From: CAYQUC01 sp048061315
GTDB lineage: Bacteria; Pseudomonadota; Gammaproteobacteria; UBA6429; Thiohalophilaceae
DNA: 38,869 nucleotides
Assembly: GCA_048061315.1 (NCBI GenBank)
Contig: JBGMRJ010000015.1
Coordinates: 1-38,869 of the forward strand
Reading direction: 5' to 3'
The notes under the pieces: model-generated
Databases searched by the model: none
What the model saw: only the letters and a program-made list of their open reading frames with translations
Told to the model about the DNA's origin: nothing
In this document: positions 23,950 to 33,141 of the stretch, in pieces
How the letters are laid out: each line of letters opens with the position of its first letter
How positions within the stretch are numbered: position 1 is the stretch's first letter
Translations under genes and position numbers: made by a program

Positions 23950-24930
23950 TTAGTCATGCCATAAAGAATTAATTGCCGCTATACCTGCGCCACCAGCTGC
24001 TAGTGTTTTATCAATATCATCTTTGTTGACCCCACCAAGTGCAAAGACAGCACATTGTGCTGATTTACTGAGTTCAGTAAATTTATCCCAGCCAAGAGGA
24101 GTTGCATCCGGGTGGCTGTTAGTCGCATTAACAGGTGACAGAAAGATATAGTTCAGTAATAATTCATTGGCCTTGTCGATTTCTTTTTGATTGTGGGTTG
24201 ATGCTGACACTAGCTTACCCTGTTGGTATAGCGGTATTAAATCTTGTAATGATAATGACATTAAGACATCAGATGTTAAATGCACACCATCTGCACTATG
24301 ATAATTAAATTCATCAATTGGTATATTTAGCATTAGTTTTGCACGATGTTGATTACACAATAATCTAGCTCGAACAGATAATTCAAAATAGGATTCATTA
24401 CAATCCATTTTTGAACGTAACTGTACCAGACCGCTACCCAGTTGCAGCGCATTCATTAGCTTATGTGAAAATTCGGTTGCATTATCAAATTTTCCAGTTA
24501 TAACATGAAGCTTAGGTAAAGTTACAGCATCAATAATCAAATGATTTGCATCTGGAAAATGATACTGATTTAAATCTGCAGGATATACCCATTGAAGTTC
24601 TTGCCCTTCAGAACCAGTTGCATCTATTGATTGCACTCCGCCTGCTAACCATACATCTAATAATACTGTTTTTTCCGGATATGCATGTTCAACTTTTAAT
24701 AATGGGCGAAAGTAATTTAACTCCAAATTTGTTTCTTCTTTTATTTCACGTTGCAGGGCATCAATGACATGCTCACCCTGTTTCAATTTACCGCCGGGAA
24801 ATTCCCATAAACCACCTTGATCCTGAAATGCATGGCGTTTTGCTATGAGTAAGCGGCCTAGCTCATCACGAATAACTGCAACAGCAACATAAACAATGTC
24901 TTTCTTGTGTAATTGGGTAATTTGACTCAT
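23950..24930 (-). CDS. Nudix hydrolase fused to a ThiE-like domain (MutT-type)
   Basis: The 326-residue, two-domain protein has an N-terminal Nudix fold (about 10-130) with the box GGKLKQGEHVIDALQREIKE, then ETN; the final Gly of the box is Asn here. The C-terminal half (about 150-326) resembles thiamine-phosphate synthase: LHVITG, GLVQLRSK, GVHLTS, SASTHN and FALGGVN. This fusion is common next to argJ and secA in gammaproteobacteria. The Nudix half probably cleaves 8-oxo-dGTP; the role of the ThiE-like half is unproven. Its start overlaps the argJ stop by 4 nt. Confidence 0.93.
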   Translation of the reverse strand: MSQITQLHKKDIVYVAVAVIRDELGRLLIAKRHAFQDQGGLWEFPGGKLKQGEHVIDALQREIKEETNLELNYFRPLLKVEHAYPEKTVLLDVWLAGGVQSIDATGSEGQELQWVYPADLNQYHFPDANHLIIDAVTLPKLHVITGKFDNATEFSHKLMNALQLGSGLVQLRSKMDCNESYFELSVRARLLCNQHRAKLMLNIPIDEFNYHSADGVHLTSDVLMSLSLQDLIPLYQQGKLVSASTHNQKEIDKANELLLNYIFLSPVNATNSHPDATPLGWDKFTELSKSAQCAVFALGGVNKDDIDKTLAAGGAGIAAINSLWHD

Positions 24931-26156
24931 GTGCGATATTCCGCATTAATACGCACGTAATCAGTTGAAAAATCACACGTCCATACAGTAGTATTTTTAT
25001 CACCACGAACTAGATCGACTGTTACTGTAATTTCGCTTTGATTCATTATTTTTTGTGCCACAGACTCAGTATAGCCTGAATCGCGGCCACCATTTGACAC
25101 AATACATAAATCATCTAAATAAATTTTTATAGTGGAAAGATTTAAATTATCAATATTAGCTCGACCAACAACAGCTAATAACCTGCCCCAATTAGGATCA
25201 CTTGCAAAAAATGCCGTTTTGACTAAAGGTGAGTGTGCTATTAAATACGCTAAATCCAGACATTCCTGTTCAGTGCTTGCATTGTTGATATTAATCGTAA
25301 TCAGTTTAGTAGCGCCCTCGCCATCACGTATCATATCTTTTGCTAAATTTTCACATAGTGCTGTTAACTGAGTTTGAAATACAGATATATTTTTCGATGT
25401 AATTTCAGCATCGGAACTTCCACTGGCAAACAATAAACACGAATCATTAGTTGAAGTATCGCCGTCAACTGTGATTCGATTAAATGAGCTATCGACAGCT
25501 GCGTGTAAACAGTGTTGTAACAATTGCGTTTCAATTTTTGCATCAGTTCCGATATAGGCTAACATTGTTGCCATATCGGGTCGTATCATGCCTGAGCCTT
25601 TTGCGATTCCAGTAATGTTAATTATTTTGTTATCAATTTTAAATTGAATTGAATGGCCTTTGGCTTTGGTATCGGTCGTCATTATTCCATGAGCCGCATC
25701 AATCCAGTTTTGTGATTGATCGGATAAATTATTATAGGCACTGGGTATGCCTGCCAGGATTTTATCCATGGCTAAATTTTCTCCAATGACACCGGTTGAA
25801 AATGGTAAAACTTCACTCGCGTTACAATTAGCAATTGCGGCGACAGCAGCACATGCTTGTTTAGAATCCTGCAAGCCTTGTTCGCCGGTTCCGGCGTTTG
25901 CATTTCCAGTGTTGATCAGTAAGTAACGTGGTGCTGATTCTTGTAAATGCTGTTTTGAAATCTGAACGGGTGCTGCACAGAATTGGTTTTTAGTAAAAAC
26001 AGCCACGGTCGTGGTAGATTTACTTAGTTCGATTAAGACCAGATCTTTTCGGTTAGCTTGTTTTATATTAGCGCAGGTTGTCCCGAGTTTAATGCCGGGT
26101 ATTGAGAGTAAATTTAATGGTTTTATAATTGGGGTTGGTTTTGCATTTGAACTCAT
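24927..26156 (-). CDS. argJ: Bifunctional glutamate N-acetyltransferase / amino-acid acetyltransferase ArgJ
   Basis: The 409-residue precursor cuts itself before Thr197 in IRPDMATMLAYIGTD, producing alpha and beta chains with Thr as the nucleophile. Other family stretches are INTGNANAGTGEQG (about 81-94), TTDTKAKGHSI and FASDPNWGRLLAVVGRANID. It transfers acetyl from N-acetylornithine to glutamate in cyclic arginine synthesis. The only upstream GA-rich ribosome site (GAGGGG) is 12 nt from the ATG and belongs to the edge of the hairpin repeat at 26174-26206. argJ follows secA by 104 nt. Confidence 0.97.
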   Translation of the reverse strand: MSSNAKPTPIIKPLNLLSIPGIKLGTTCANIKQANRKDLVLIELSKSTTTVAVFTKNQFCAAPVQISKQHLQESAPRYLLINTGNANAGTGEQGLQDSKQACAAVAAIANCNASEVLPFSTGVIGENLAMDKILAGIPSAYNNLSDQSQNWIDAAHGIMTTDTKAKGHSIQFKIDNKIINITGIAKGSGMIRPDMATMLAYIGTDAKIETQLLQHCLHAAVDSSFNRITVDGDTSTNDSCLLFASGSSDAEITSKNISVFQTQLTALCENLAKDMIRDGEGATKLITININNASTEQECLDLAYLIAHSPLVKTAFFASDPNWGRLLAVVGRANIDNLNLSTIKIYLDDLCIVSNGGRDSGYTESVAQKIMNQSEITVTVDLVRGDKNTTVWTCDFSTDYVRINAEYRT

Positions 26157-26173
26157 TGGTTAATTTATCCCCT

Positions 26174-26206
26174 CATCCTGGCCTTCTCCCGGAGGGAGAA
26201 GGGATG
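26174..26206. repeat. Dispersed-repeat-like hairpin between secA and argJ
   Basis: CCTTCTCCC (26182-26190) and GGGAGAAGG (26194-26202) pair perfectly around a 3 nt loop, with an outer CATC/GATG stem. This CCTTCTCCC-GGA-GGGAGAAGG type of palindrome resembles short GC-rich repeats scattered in many proteobacterial genomes. It is clearly richer in G and C than its surroundings. A T-rich stretch follows on the plus strand. Confidence 0.7.
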
Positions 26207-26260
26207 GTTATTTTTATTTTACCGACAATACGATAAACTAATGGTTATGCAATAATTTAG

Positions 26261-28963
26261 TTACAGTTTGCCGTGACATTGTTTGTATTTTTTTCCTGAG
26301 CCACAGGGGCATGGTTCATTACGACCAACTTTTTTGCCTTCGCGTACAAACGGTTGAGCATGTTCCTGTTGCTCTTGTTGCTCGTTATCCTGTTGCATTG
26401 CACTACTGTCTGCGTGCTGAAATTCCATTTGTCCTTCTTGTGCACGACGTTGTGCTTCTACAGCTTCAGCATCTTCTTCACTACGAATCTGAATTTTGCT
26501 CATTACAGTTGCAATTTCATGCTTAATGGCATCAAGCATATCTGAGAACATTTGAAAAGATTCGCGTTTATATTCCTGCTTTGGATTCTTTTGCGCGTAA
26601 CCCCGTAAATGAATACCCTGTCGTAAATAATCCATGGTGGCTAAATGTTCTTTCCATTCACGATCAAGCACCTGAAGCATTATTTGTTTTTCAACATAAC
26701 GAAGCACTTCTGCGCCGACATCTTCTTCTTTGGCTTTGTATAATCGATTGCTTTCATCCATAATAGTATTTCGAAGGCTTTCTTCATGAAGATTATCATC
26801 GTTTTTCAACATTGATTGTAAATCCATTTGAATACCAAACTCACCCAGTAATACTTCTTCAAGAGCTGAAATATCCCACTGCTCTTCCATACTATTAGGT
26901 GGCACATAACCATCTATAACATCATTAATAACATCACCACGAATTGCGATTATGGCACCGGATATATCATCATCGGCCATTAATTCATTCCGTTGTTGAT
27001 AAATCACTTTACGTTGGTCGTTTGCCACATCATCGTATTCCAGTAATTGTTTTCGCATATCAAAGTTATGACCTTCAACTTTGCGCTGAGCATTCTCAAT
27101 GGCTTTACTAACCCAGGGATGTTCTATAGCTTCACCTTCTTCCATACCCAGGCGTTGCATTAAACCAGAAATTTTGTCAGAGGCAAAAATGCGCATTAAA
27201 TTATCTTCCAGTGATAAATAAAAACGACTGGAACCGGCATCACCTTGTCGCCCTGAACGACCCCGTAACTGATTATCAATTCGCCGTGACTCATGGCGTT
27301 CAGTACCAACAATATGCAAGCCGCCATTTTTCAATACATCATTATGTCGATTTTGCCAATCATGTTTTACTTTTTCAATTTCGATTTCACTGGCTTTTGG
27401 ATTCTTCGATAATTCAACATCTAAATTACCACCCAATACAATATCCGTTCCACGGCCTGCCATATTGGTTGCAATTGTGACAGCACCGACATTTCCGGCT
27501 TGCGCGATTATGTCTGCCTCACGTTCATGTTGTTTGGCATTAAGCACTTCATGCTTGATAGTATTTTTTTTCAATAACGATGATAAGTATTCAGAAACAT
27601 CAATTGAAGCTGTTCCAACCAATACTGGCTGACCGCGTTTTTGGCAATCCTGAATATCCATCATAATGGCATGATACTTTTCATTAGCCGTAAGATAAAT
27701 TTGATCAACGTTATCTATTCGAACCATGTCTTTGTGGGTTGGTATCACCACGACTTCAAGTCCATAAATTGATTGAAATTCATAGGCTTCTGTATCTGCT
27801 GTGCCGGTCATACCAGAAAGTTTGGTATAGATACGAAAATAATTTTGAAAGGTGATCGATGCCAGTGTCTGATTTTCCTGCTGAATGGCAACACCTTCTT
27901 TTGCCTCTATAGCCTGGTGCAGTCCATCGGACCAACGTCTACCCGGCATGGTGCGTCCGGTAAACTCGTCAACAATAACAATTTCGTTATTAGTAACAAT
28001 ATAATCCACGTCTTTTGAAAATAAAACGTGTGCTCGAAGCGCGGCTGTAATGTGATGCATTAACGCTATATTGGATGCATCATACAAACTCTCGCCTTCT
28101 TTTAATATATTCTTTTCTATTAAAATATCTTCTACTTTTTGATGACCATCTTCTGTTAAGAAAATCTGTTTGTTTTTTTCTTCTACAGAAAAATCACCTG
28201 GACCTTCCTCTTCTTCCTGTTTATCCAAACGGGGTATAAATTCATTAATTGCCTGATAAAATTCTGAACTTTCATCAGCAGGTCCGGAAATAATTAATGG
28301 TGTTCTGGCTTCATCAATTAAAATTGAATCAACTTCATCGATAATGGCAAAGGAATGACCCCGTTGCACTTTATCTTCCATGCTAAACGCCATGTTATCG
28401 CGCAGGTAATCAAAACCGTATTCATTGTTTGTGCCGTAGGTGATGTCAGCTGCATAGGCTGCTTGTTTATCTTCGTGTGACATCTCTGACACAATCACGC
28501 CAACAGTCATATCCAGAAAATTATATAAAGGCTCCATCCATTTAGCATCACGTGCCGCTAAATAATCATTTACCGTTACAACATGCACTCCTTTACCGGG
28601 CAAAGCATTGAGATAGGCCGCCAAGGTGGACATTAGGGTTTTACCCTCACCAGTACGCATTTCACTAATTTTGCCTTTATTTAATACCATGGCACCGATT
28701 AGTTGTACGTCATAATGACGCATGCCCATTATTCGTTGACTGGCTTCACGAACAACTGCAAATGCTTCATTTAAAATATCATCAAGTGTCTCACCTTTTT
28801 CGAGACGATCTTTAAATTCCTGAGTTTTAGCTTTTAACTGCTCATCCGGTAATGCTTTAAATCCAGCTTCGAAGCCATTAATAATGTCGACTTCCCGACG
28901 TAGTAGTTTTATATAACGGTCATTTCGACTACCAAATATTTTGGTAACAATTTTCTTTAACAT
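26261..28963 (-). CDS. secA: Protein translocase ATPase SecA
   Basis: This is the 900-residue preprotein translocase motor. Walker A MRTGEGKTL is at about 102-110, then VNDYLAARDAKWM, the DEAD-type box IIDEVDSILIDEARTPLIIS, the NBD2 motifs TNMAGRGTDIVLGGN and RGRSGRQGDAGSSRFYLSLE, and the helical scaffold region. A Gln/Glu-rich linker precedes the C-terminal zinc motif EPCPCGSGKKYKQCHG (CxCx8CH), which binds SecB. Length is typical (E. coli 901). It stands alone between the CapA-like gene and argJ with its own candidate promoter. No secM-like arrest peptide precedes it. Confidence 0.98.
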   Translation of the reverse strand: MLKKIVTKIFGSRNDRYIKLLRREVDIINGFEAGFKALPDEQLKAKTQEFKDRLEKGETLDDILNEAFAVVREASQRIMGMRHYDVQLIGAMVLNKGKISEMRTGEGKTLMSTLAAYLNALPGKGVHVVTVNDYLAARDAKWMEPLYNFLDMTVGVIVSEMSHEDKQAAYAADITYGTNNEYGFDYLRDNMAFSMEDKVQRGHSFAIIDEVDSILIDEARTPLIISGPADESSEFYQAINEFIPRLDKQEEEEGPGDFSVEEKNKQIFLTEDGHQKVEDILIEKNILKEGESLYDASNIALMHHITAALRAHVLFSKDVDYIVTNNEIVIVDEFTGRTMPGRRWSDGLHQAIEAKEGVAIQQENQTLASITFQNYFRIYTKLSGMTGTADTEAYEFQSIYGLEVVVIPTHKDMVRIDNVDQIYLTANEKYHAIMMDIQDCQKRGQPVLVGTASIDVSEYLSSLLKKNTIKHEVLNAKQHEREADIIAQAGNVGAVTIATNMAGRGTDIVLGGNLDVELSKNPKASEIEIEKVKHDWQNRHNDVLKNGGLHIVGTERHESRRIDNQLRGRSGRQGDAGSSRFYLSLEDNLMRIFASDKISGLMQRLGMEEGEAIEHPWVSKAIENAQRKVEGHNFDMRKQLLEYDDVANDQRKVIYQQRNELMADDDISGAIIAIRGDVINDVIDGYVPPNSMEEQWDISALEEVLLGEFGIQMDLQSMLKNDDNLHEESLRNTIMDESNRLYKAKEEDVGAEVLRYVEKQIMLQVLDREWKEHLATMDYLRQGIHLRGYAQKNPKQEYKRESFQMFSDMLDAIKHEIATVMSKIQIRSEEDAEAVEAQRRAQEGQMEFQHADSSAMQQDNEQQEQQEHAQPFVREGKKVGRNEPCPCGSGKKYKQCHGKL

Positions 28964-29257
28964 GATTTCACTATCACTATTTAATTTTTAATTTTCAAAT
29001 TCCGAAGCGTCTTATACAACGACTATATTGATGCATAGTATTGGGGTAAATCGATAATTTTAAACCCTGATCCCGGCTAAATTAATTCCGGTACAATTCA
29101 ATCCAAGCTGCTCTCTATAAAGCCCGTTATTCTACCGCTCTGCTCGGATTTTGTCCTCAGAAATCATTCATTTATGGGAAAATAGACTGTAATAAATATG
29201 GGAATGCCAAGCTTAGATTTTCGACAGAAACCGAATTAATGGCTGTAAACATTCCGC
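28964..29257. other. 294 bp spacer upstream of secA
   Basis: No gene is seen. It contains the candidate secA promoter and no clear terminator for the CapA-like gene. No SecM-type arrest ORF was found. Confidence 0.5.
29022..29050 (-). promoter_or_regulatory. Candidate sigma-70 promoter of secA
   Basis: On the minus strand, TTTACC (29045-29050) and TATAGT (29022-29027) are 17 nt apart, placing the start site about 50 nt upstream of the secA ATG. The -10 box matches 5 of 6 and the -35 box 4 of 6 consensus bases. Confidence 0.45.
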
Positions 29258-30457
29258 TTATCGGGCATCGACAGATTCTTGCGTTAACACGCGTATATTT
29301 CCGGTTGGTGATAATTGCAGCATATTATCTGGAAAATCGTGTTGTGATAGAACTTGAATCAATTTAGCACTGTTATGCTCAATATCAATTTGAGGTCCAT
29401 TAGGGCGATTTTGCTTAAATGAGTGAATTTTACCACCGAGAAATGCACCTTGATGCGAGATATCAATTTCTAATAACGGGGCGTATCCCCGCCGCCCTTT
29501 GACATTAATACCATAATAAGTCGCAAAATTTCCCAGACTGTAGGCAATTAACCTGTTTTTATACAATTCAATTGCCCGGGGAACATGAGGCCCATGACCC
29601 AGTACAATATCTGCACCATTATCGACCATGGTTCGAGCAAATTTAACAACATCACCACGGTCTTCATCATAAAAATACTCTGTCGCAAACGGTAAGCGCG
29701 TCATATCTTCCCCTTCTGCGCCGCCATGCATTGAGACCATCACCACGTCATATTCTTGTGCAAGGCTTTTAACGAGCTTACCGGCTAAAGGAAGATCTAA
29801 CATGTCATTTGCACCCCGAAACGGTGCAAAGGCAATCATGATAAATTTACGATTCTTTAACGTAGTAATGGCAAAATCATCAACAATACCCGAATGCAAA
29901 ATACCCTGCTCATCTAATGCCGCCATGGTTGAAAGTCGACCTTGTTCACCAAAATCGCGAGCATGGTTATTTGCCAGACTCATCATTGTGAAACCAGACT
30001 CTTTTAATAACGCAGCATAACTAACCGGGCTTCTAAAAACATAACACCGTGTTAAATCCAGACATTTTTTAGCCGGTTCACCTTCATCGACTAAAACGCC
30101 TTCAAGGTTGCCAAAACTGATATCCATTCTTTGTAATATGGGTTTAACCGCTTCTAATAGATCAATTCCCTGATCAGGTAAGTGATTGAACGGATAATTT
30201 GTTCCCAGCATAATGTCACCTACCGCTGCAATTTTAAAGGTAGGATTCATCACAGTTTGCCTGGACACAATATTAGGATCACCCTCTGGATTTCTGATTT
30301 CAGCAAAACCGATATCGAGTACGGTATCCGATGTGGGTGTTGTTATCGGAGTATTTTCCTGGGATGAAGACGGCATCGGTGAACACGATGATAAAATGAG
30401 AAGGGCTAAACAAAAACACCCGTCAATTAACTTTGACAGGTGTTTTTTGGAAAACAT
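29258..30457 (-). CDS. CapA/PgsA-family metallophosphoesterase-like lipoprotein
   Basis: The 399-residue protein has a lipoprotein signal (LALLILSSC, acyl Cys at about 25) and a Ser/Thr/Pro linker. The PGA_cap (CapA) fold starts near 75: IAAVGDIMLGTN, SFGNLEGVLVDEG, SLANNHARDFGEQG, SMHGGAE and DIVLGHGPHVPRAIELY, then YSLGNF. These supply the Asp, Glu, Asn and His ligands of a two-metal site. CapA proteins take part in poly-gamma-glutamate capsule synthesis in Bacillus, but most proteobacterial members are uncharacterised and no capB/capC is nearby. It starts 9 nt after the M23 gene and has no clear ribosome site, so it is probably coupled. Confidence 0.88.
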   Translation of the reverse strand: MFSKKHLSKLIDGCFCLALLILSSCSPMPSSSQENTPITTPTSDTVLDIGFAEIRNPEGDPNIVSRQTVMNPTFKIAAVGDIMLGTNYPFNHLPDQGIDLLEAVKPILQRMDISFGNLEGVLVDEGEPAKKCLDLTRCYVFRSPVSYAALLKESGFTMMSLANNHARDFGEQGRLSTMAALDEQGILHSGIVDDFAITTLKNRKFIMIAFAPFRGANDMLDLPLAGKLVKSLAQEYDVVMVSMHGGAEGEDMTRLPFATEYFYDEDRGDVVKFARTMVDNGADIVLGHGPHVPRAIELYKNRLIAYSLGNFATYYGINVKGRRGYAPLLEIDISHQGAFLGGKIHSFKQNRPNGPQIDIEHNSAKLIQVLSQHDFPDNMLQLSPTGNIRVLTQESVDAR

Positions 30458-30466
30458 GTGAATAAA

Positions 30467-31393
30467 TTAATGTGTTCGATGAACGTATTTTTTAGGGTTA
30501 ACAGCACGACCATTCTTTAACACTTCAAAATGAACATGAGGGCCGGTTGATCGACCGGTTGACCCCATTAAGGATAAAACTGTATTTTTCTTAACAGTAT
30601 CACCAACTTTAACTAAAATCTTTTTATTATGACCATAGCGAGTGTAGTAGCCATTACCATGGTTAATTTCAACCAGGTTACCATAACCAGACTTACGACC
30701 AGCATAAACGACTACACCTGCTGCAACCGCAATAACATTAGATCCTTCCTTACCTGCAAAATCAACACCTGAATGATGCACGCGGCGTCCGGTAAATGGG
30801 TCTGTTCGAATACCAAAGTAAGATGATAACCAACCTCGAGTAACCGGGCGACCAGCTGGCATTACTTCAGATTGTAAATTTTTGTTCATCATCATGGTTT
30901 CTAGAATACCCAGTTGATTACCACGATGATCAAGTTGACTGGATAGATTTGCCAATGCTTTTATAAAATCAGGAACATCTATTACCTGACCTTTAATAGT
31001 GCTAGCCGGACCACCACGGGCTGGCGATGAATCGAAATCGAATTCTCCGTTATCTAATTTTGCCATTTTAGTCAGACGTTGCCCAAGCGCATCAAGACGA
31101 ATAACGTGTGCCTGGAGCTTTCCTAAACGGATTGCCAAGGCATTCATATTCTCTTCTGCACTGCGGGTTGCCAACTCAATTTTTAATTTTTGCTCATCGC
31201 GTTCCGCTTCCATCACTAGGGCAATGTCATCCGGATGCAAACGCATTTGGTTAACACCAAGATAATACCCAACTGAAATAGTGGTTATTGGTAAGATAAT
31301 AAATAGGCTAACAAACACTGTAACAAATCGTCTTTTGCTTAAAGCGACTAATCCGGAACAACCTTTGCCTTTCGTAAATAGAATAATATTCAT
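30467..31393 (-). CDS. Membrane-anchored M23 peptidase (LytM domain)
   Basis: The 308-residue protein has a short cytoplasmic N-terminus, one TM helix at about 23-45 and a coiled-coil-like stretch at about 60-115. The C-terminal LytM/M23 domain (about 188-300) has the zinc motif HHSGVD (His207, Asp211) and the second motif HVHF (His285, His287), so it is predicted to be active, unlike EnvC-type activators. It cuts peptidoglycan cross-links in the periplasm. An M23 gene between lpxC/dciA and secA is a conserved gammaproteobacterial arrangement. It is divergent from dciA. Confidence 0.93.
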   Translation of the reverse strand: MNIILFTKGKGCSGLVALSKRRFVTVFVSLFIILPITTISVGYYLGVNQMRLHPDDIALVMEAERDEQKLKIELATRSAEENMNALAIRLGKLQAHVIRLDALGQRLTKMAKLDNGEFDFDSSPARGGPASTIKGQVIDVPDFIKALANLSSQLDHRGNQLGILETMMMNKNLQSEVMPAGRPVTRGWLSSYFGIRTDPFTGRRVHHSGVDFAGKEGSNVIAVAAGVVVYAGRKSGYGNLVEINHGNGYYTRYGHNKKILVKVGDTVKKNTVLSLMGSTGRSTGPHVHFEVLKNGRAVNPKKYVHRTH

Positions 31394-31461
31394 ATACTGC
31401 TACATAACCTGTTATTGTTTATATTTTATCGGCTAATATTCGTAAATGGTTAATTTTTAGT

Positions 31462-31914
31462 ATGAATTCCCCAAAAAAAATACACAAGTATTTAAGTAAC
31501 TCCAGCGATGAACTTGAGAGACTCATCACACGTGCAGTTGCAATTTCGCACTTAAATACCAGATTGCACTCAATTTTAGATAATACCCTTAAAAATCACT
31601 GTAATATAGCAAATTTTACTGATGGCAAGCTCATTTTACTGACAGACTCTCCAGCCTGGATATCAAGATTACGATATCAAATTCCATCTCTTTTAACACA
31701 TTTACAGCAACTACCTGAATTTCAAGGACTTATTCAAATAAAATTGCGTATTCAACCAAAATACGTCGAACCCAAAACACGACAACTCCGCAGAGAACCA
31801 ATTTCAAAAATTGCGGCGAGCTGCCTTATGACTTTAGCCGATAGTGTTGAGGAAGTAGAGTTAGCAACTGTCCTTCGACAATTGGCCTCGCGTTCAAATT
31901 TAGACTATGACTAA
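31462..31914 (+). CDS. dciA: DciA-family (DUF721) protein, probable replicative-helicase loader
   Basis: The 150-residue basic protein has a DUF721 domain at about 20-105, with LTDSPAWISRLRYQIPSLL as the most characteristic stretch (LxxxSxxWxxxLRxxxxxLL). A charged, less ordered C-terminal tail follows. DciA assists loading of DnaB in bacteria that lack DnaC. It is the only plus-strand gene in this part of the window and lies between the divergent M23 gene and lpxC, its usual neighbour. Confidence 0.85.
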   Translation: MNSPKKIHKYLSNSSDELERLITRAVAISHLNTRLHSILDNTLKNHCNIANFTDGKLILLTDSPAWISRLRYQIPSLLTHLQQLPEFQGLIQIKLRIQPKYVEPKTRQLRREPISKIAASCLMTLADSVEEVELATVLRQLASRSNLDYD

Positions 31915-31983
31915 AATTATTTTAAGAGACATTTAACCTTATATAACAGATAAATGTAAAGTGATTTTAAGCGATTTTAGTAA

Positions 31984-32895
31984 CTAACCCGCTTGAACAG
32001 GTTGAACAAATGATATAGGCGATCGTTCCACATCTTCGAAAGTAACCAGTTCCCAAGCACTCTCATTGGCGAGTAATGTTCTAAGTAGCTTATTGTTCAG
32101 AGCATGCCCTGATTTATAACCATAAAAAGCACCTATTAAACTACGACCCAATAAATACAGATCACCAATGGCATCGAGGATTTTATGTTTTACAAATTCA
32201 TCTTCATAACGCAAACCATCTTCATTTAGAATTCGATAATCATCAACAACAACGGCATTATCGAGACTACCGCCTAGTGCAAGGTTATTCATTCGTAACA
32301 TTTCAATTTGATTCATAAATCCAAATGTCCGCGCACGACTGACTTCTTTAACAAAGGAGGTTGTTGAGAAATCAATTTCTGCCGATTGCTCTCGATCTTT
32401 AAAAACAGGATGCTCAAACTCTATGGAGAAAGCGACTTTGAAGCCTTCGAAGGGCTCAAACCTAACCCATTTTTCGCCATCTTCCACGGTGACACTACGT
32501 TTAATTCGAATAAATTTCTTAGCAGCATTTTGTTCTTCAATTCCAGCTGACTGAATCAAAAAAACAAACGGTCCAGCACTACCGTCCATAATAGGAACTT
32601 CAGCAGAAGTTAAATCAATATAAGCATTATCAATTCCTAACCCGGCCAAGGCTGATAAAAGATGTTCCACTGTCGAAATTCGAACATCACCTTTTATTAA
32701 GGTAGTCGATAATGTGGTTTCACCAACATTTTCAGGTACGGCTTTTATCTCGACAGGCTCAGGTAAATCAACACGACGAAAAACAATCCCGGTATCAATC
32801 GCTGCCGGCCGTAAAGTTAAATACACTTTTTCACCCGTATGCAACCCGATTCCCGTTGCTCTGATAACATTCTTCAGAGTACGCTGTTTTATCAC
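31984..32895 (-). CDS. lpxC: UDP-3-O-acyl-N-acetylglucosamine deacetylase LpxC
   Basis: The 303-residue zinc deacetylase carries out the committed step of lipid A synthesis. Zinc ligands are His78 in STVEHLLSALAG and the His and Asp of KHKILDAIGDLYLLG (about 236-240). The catalytic Glu is at about 77 (VEHL), and the late His lies in YKSGHALNN. Translation starts at GTG, with AGGAG 10 nt upstream. It follows ftsZ after 246 nt, as at the end of the dcw cluster in most gammaproteobacteria. The C-terminus ends VQPVQAG, short and ordinary. Confidence 0.98.
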   Translation of the reverse strand: MIKQRTLKNVIRATGIGLHTGEKVYLTLRPAAIDTGIVFRRVDLPEPVEIKAVPENVGETTLSTTLIKGDVRISTVEHLLSALAGLGIDNAYIDLTSAEVPIMDGSAGPFVFLIQSAGIEEQNAAKKFIRIKRSVTVEDGEKWVRFEPFEGFKVAFSIEFEHPVFKDREQSAEIDFSTTSFVKEVSRARTFGFMNQIEMLRMNNLALGGSLDNAVVVDDYRILNEDGLRYEDEFVKHKILDAIGDLYLLGRSLIGAFYGYKSGHALNNKLLRTLLANESAWELVTFEDVERSPISFVQPVQAG

Positions 32896-33141
32896 TTTTA
32901 AATTACTCCTGTACCTTCATTTTAAATTCACCTATCTATCGATAGAAATGCCGATAGTAACAAATTTCGGGTGAATTCCATAATGAATGGTCACCAAAAC
33001 ACCGGATTCTACGCTATTGTGCATTGCTTCAACAAGTTTCCTGGGCCAAAGTATAGTTACATTTAACAATAATAAATACTCAGAATACCAGTACTAACAT
33101 GTTGATTATATGCACAATCCATGCCTGTTTAGTTCATTCTT

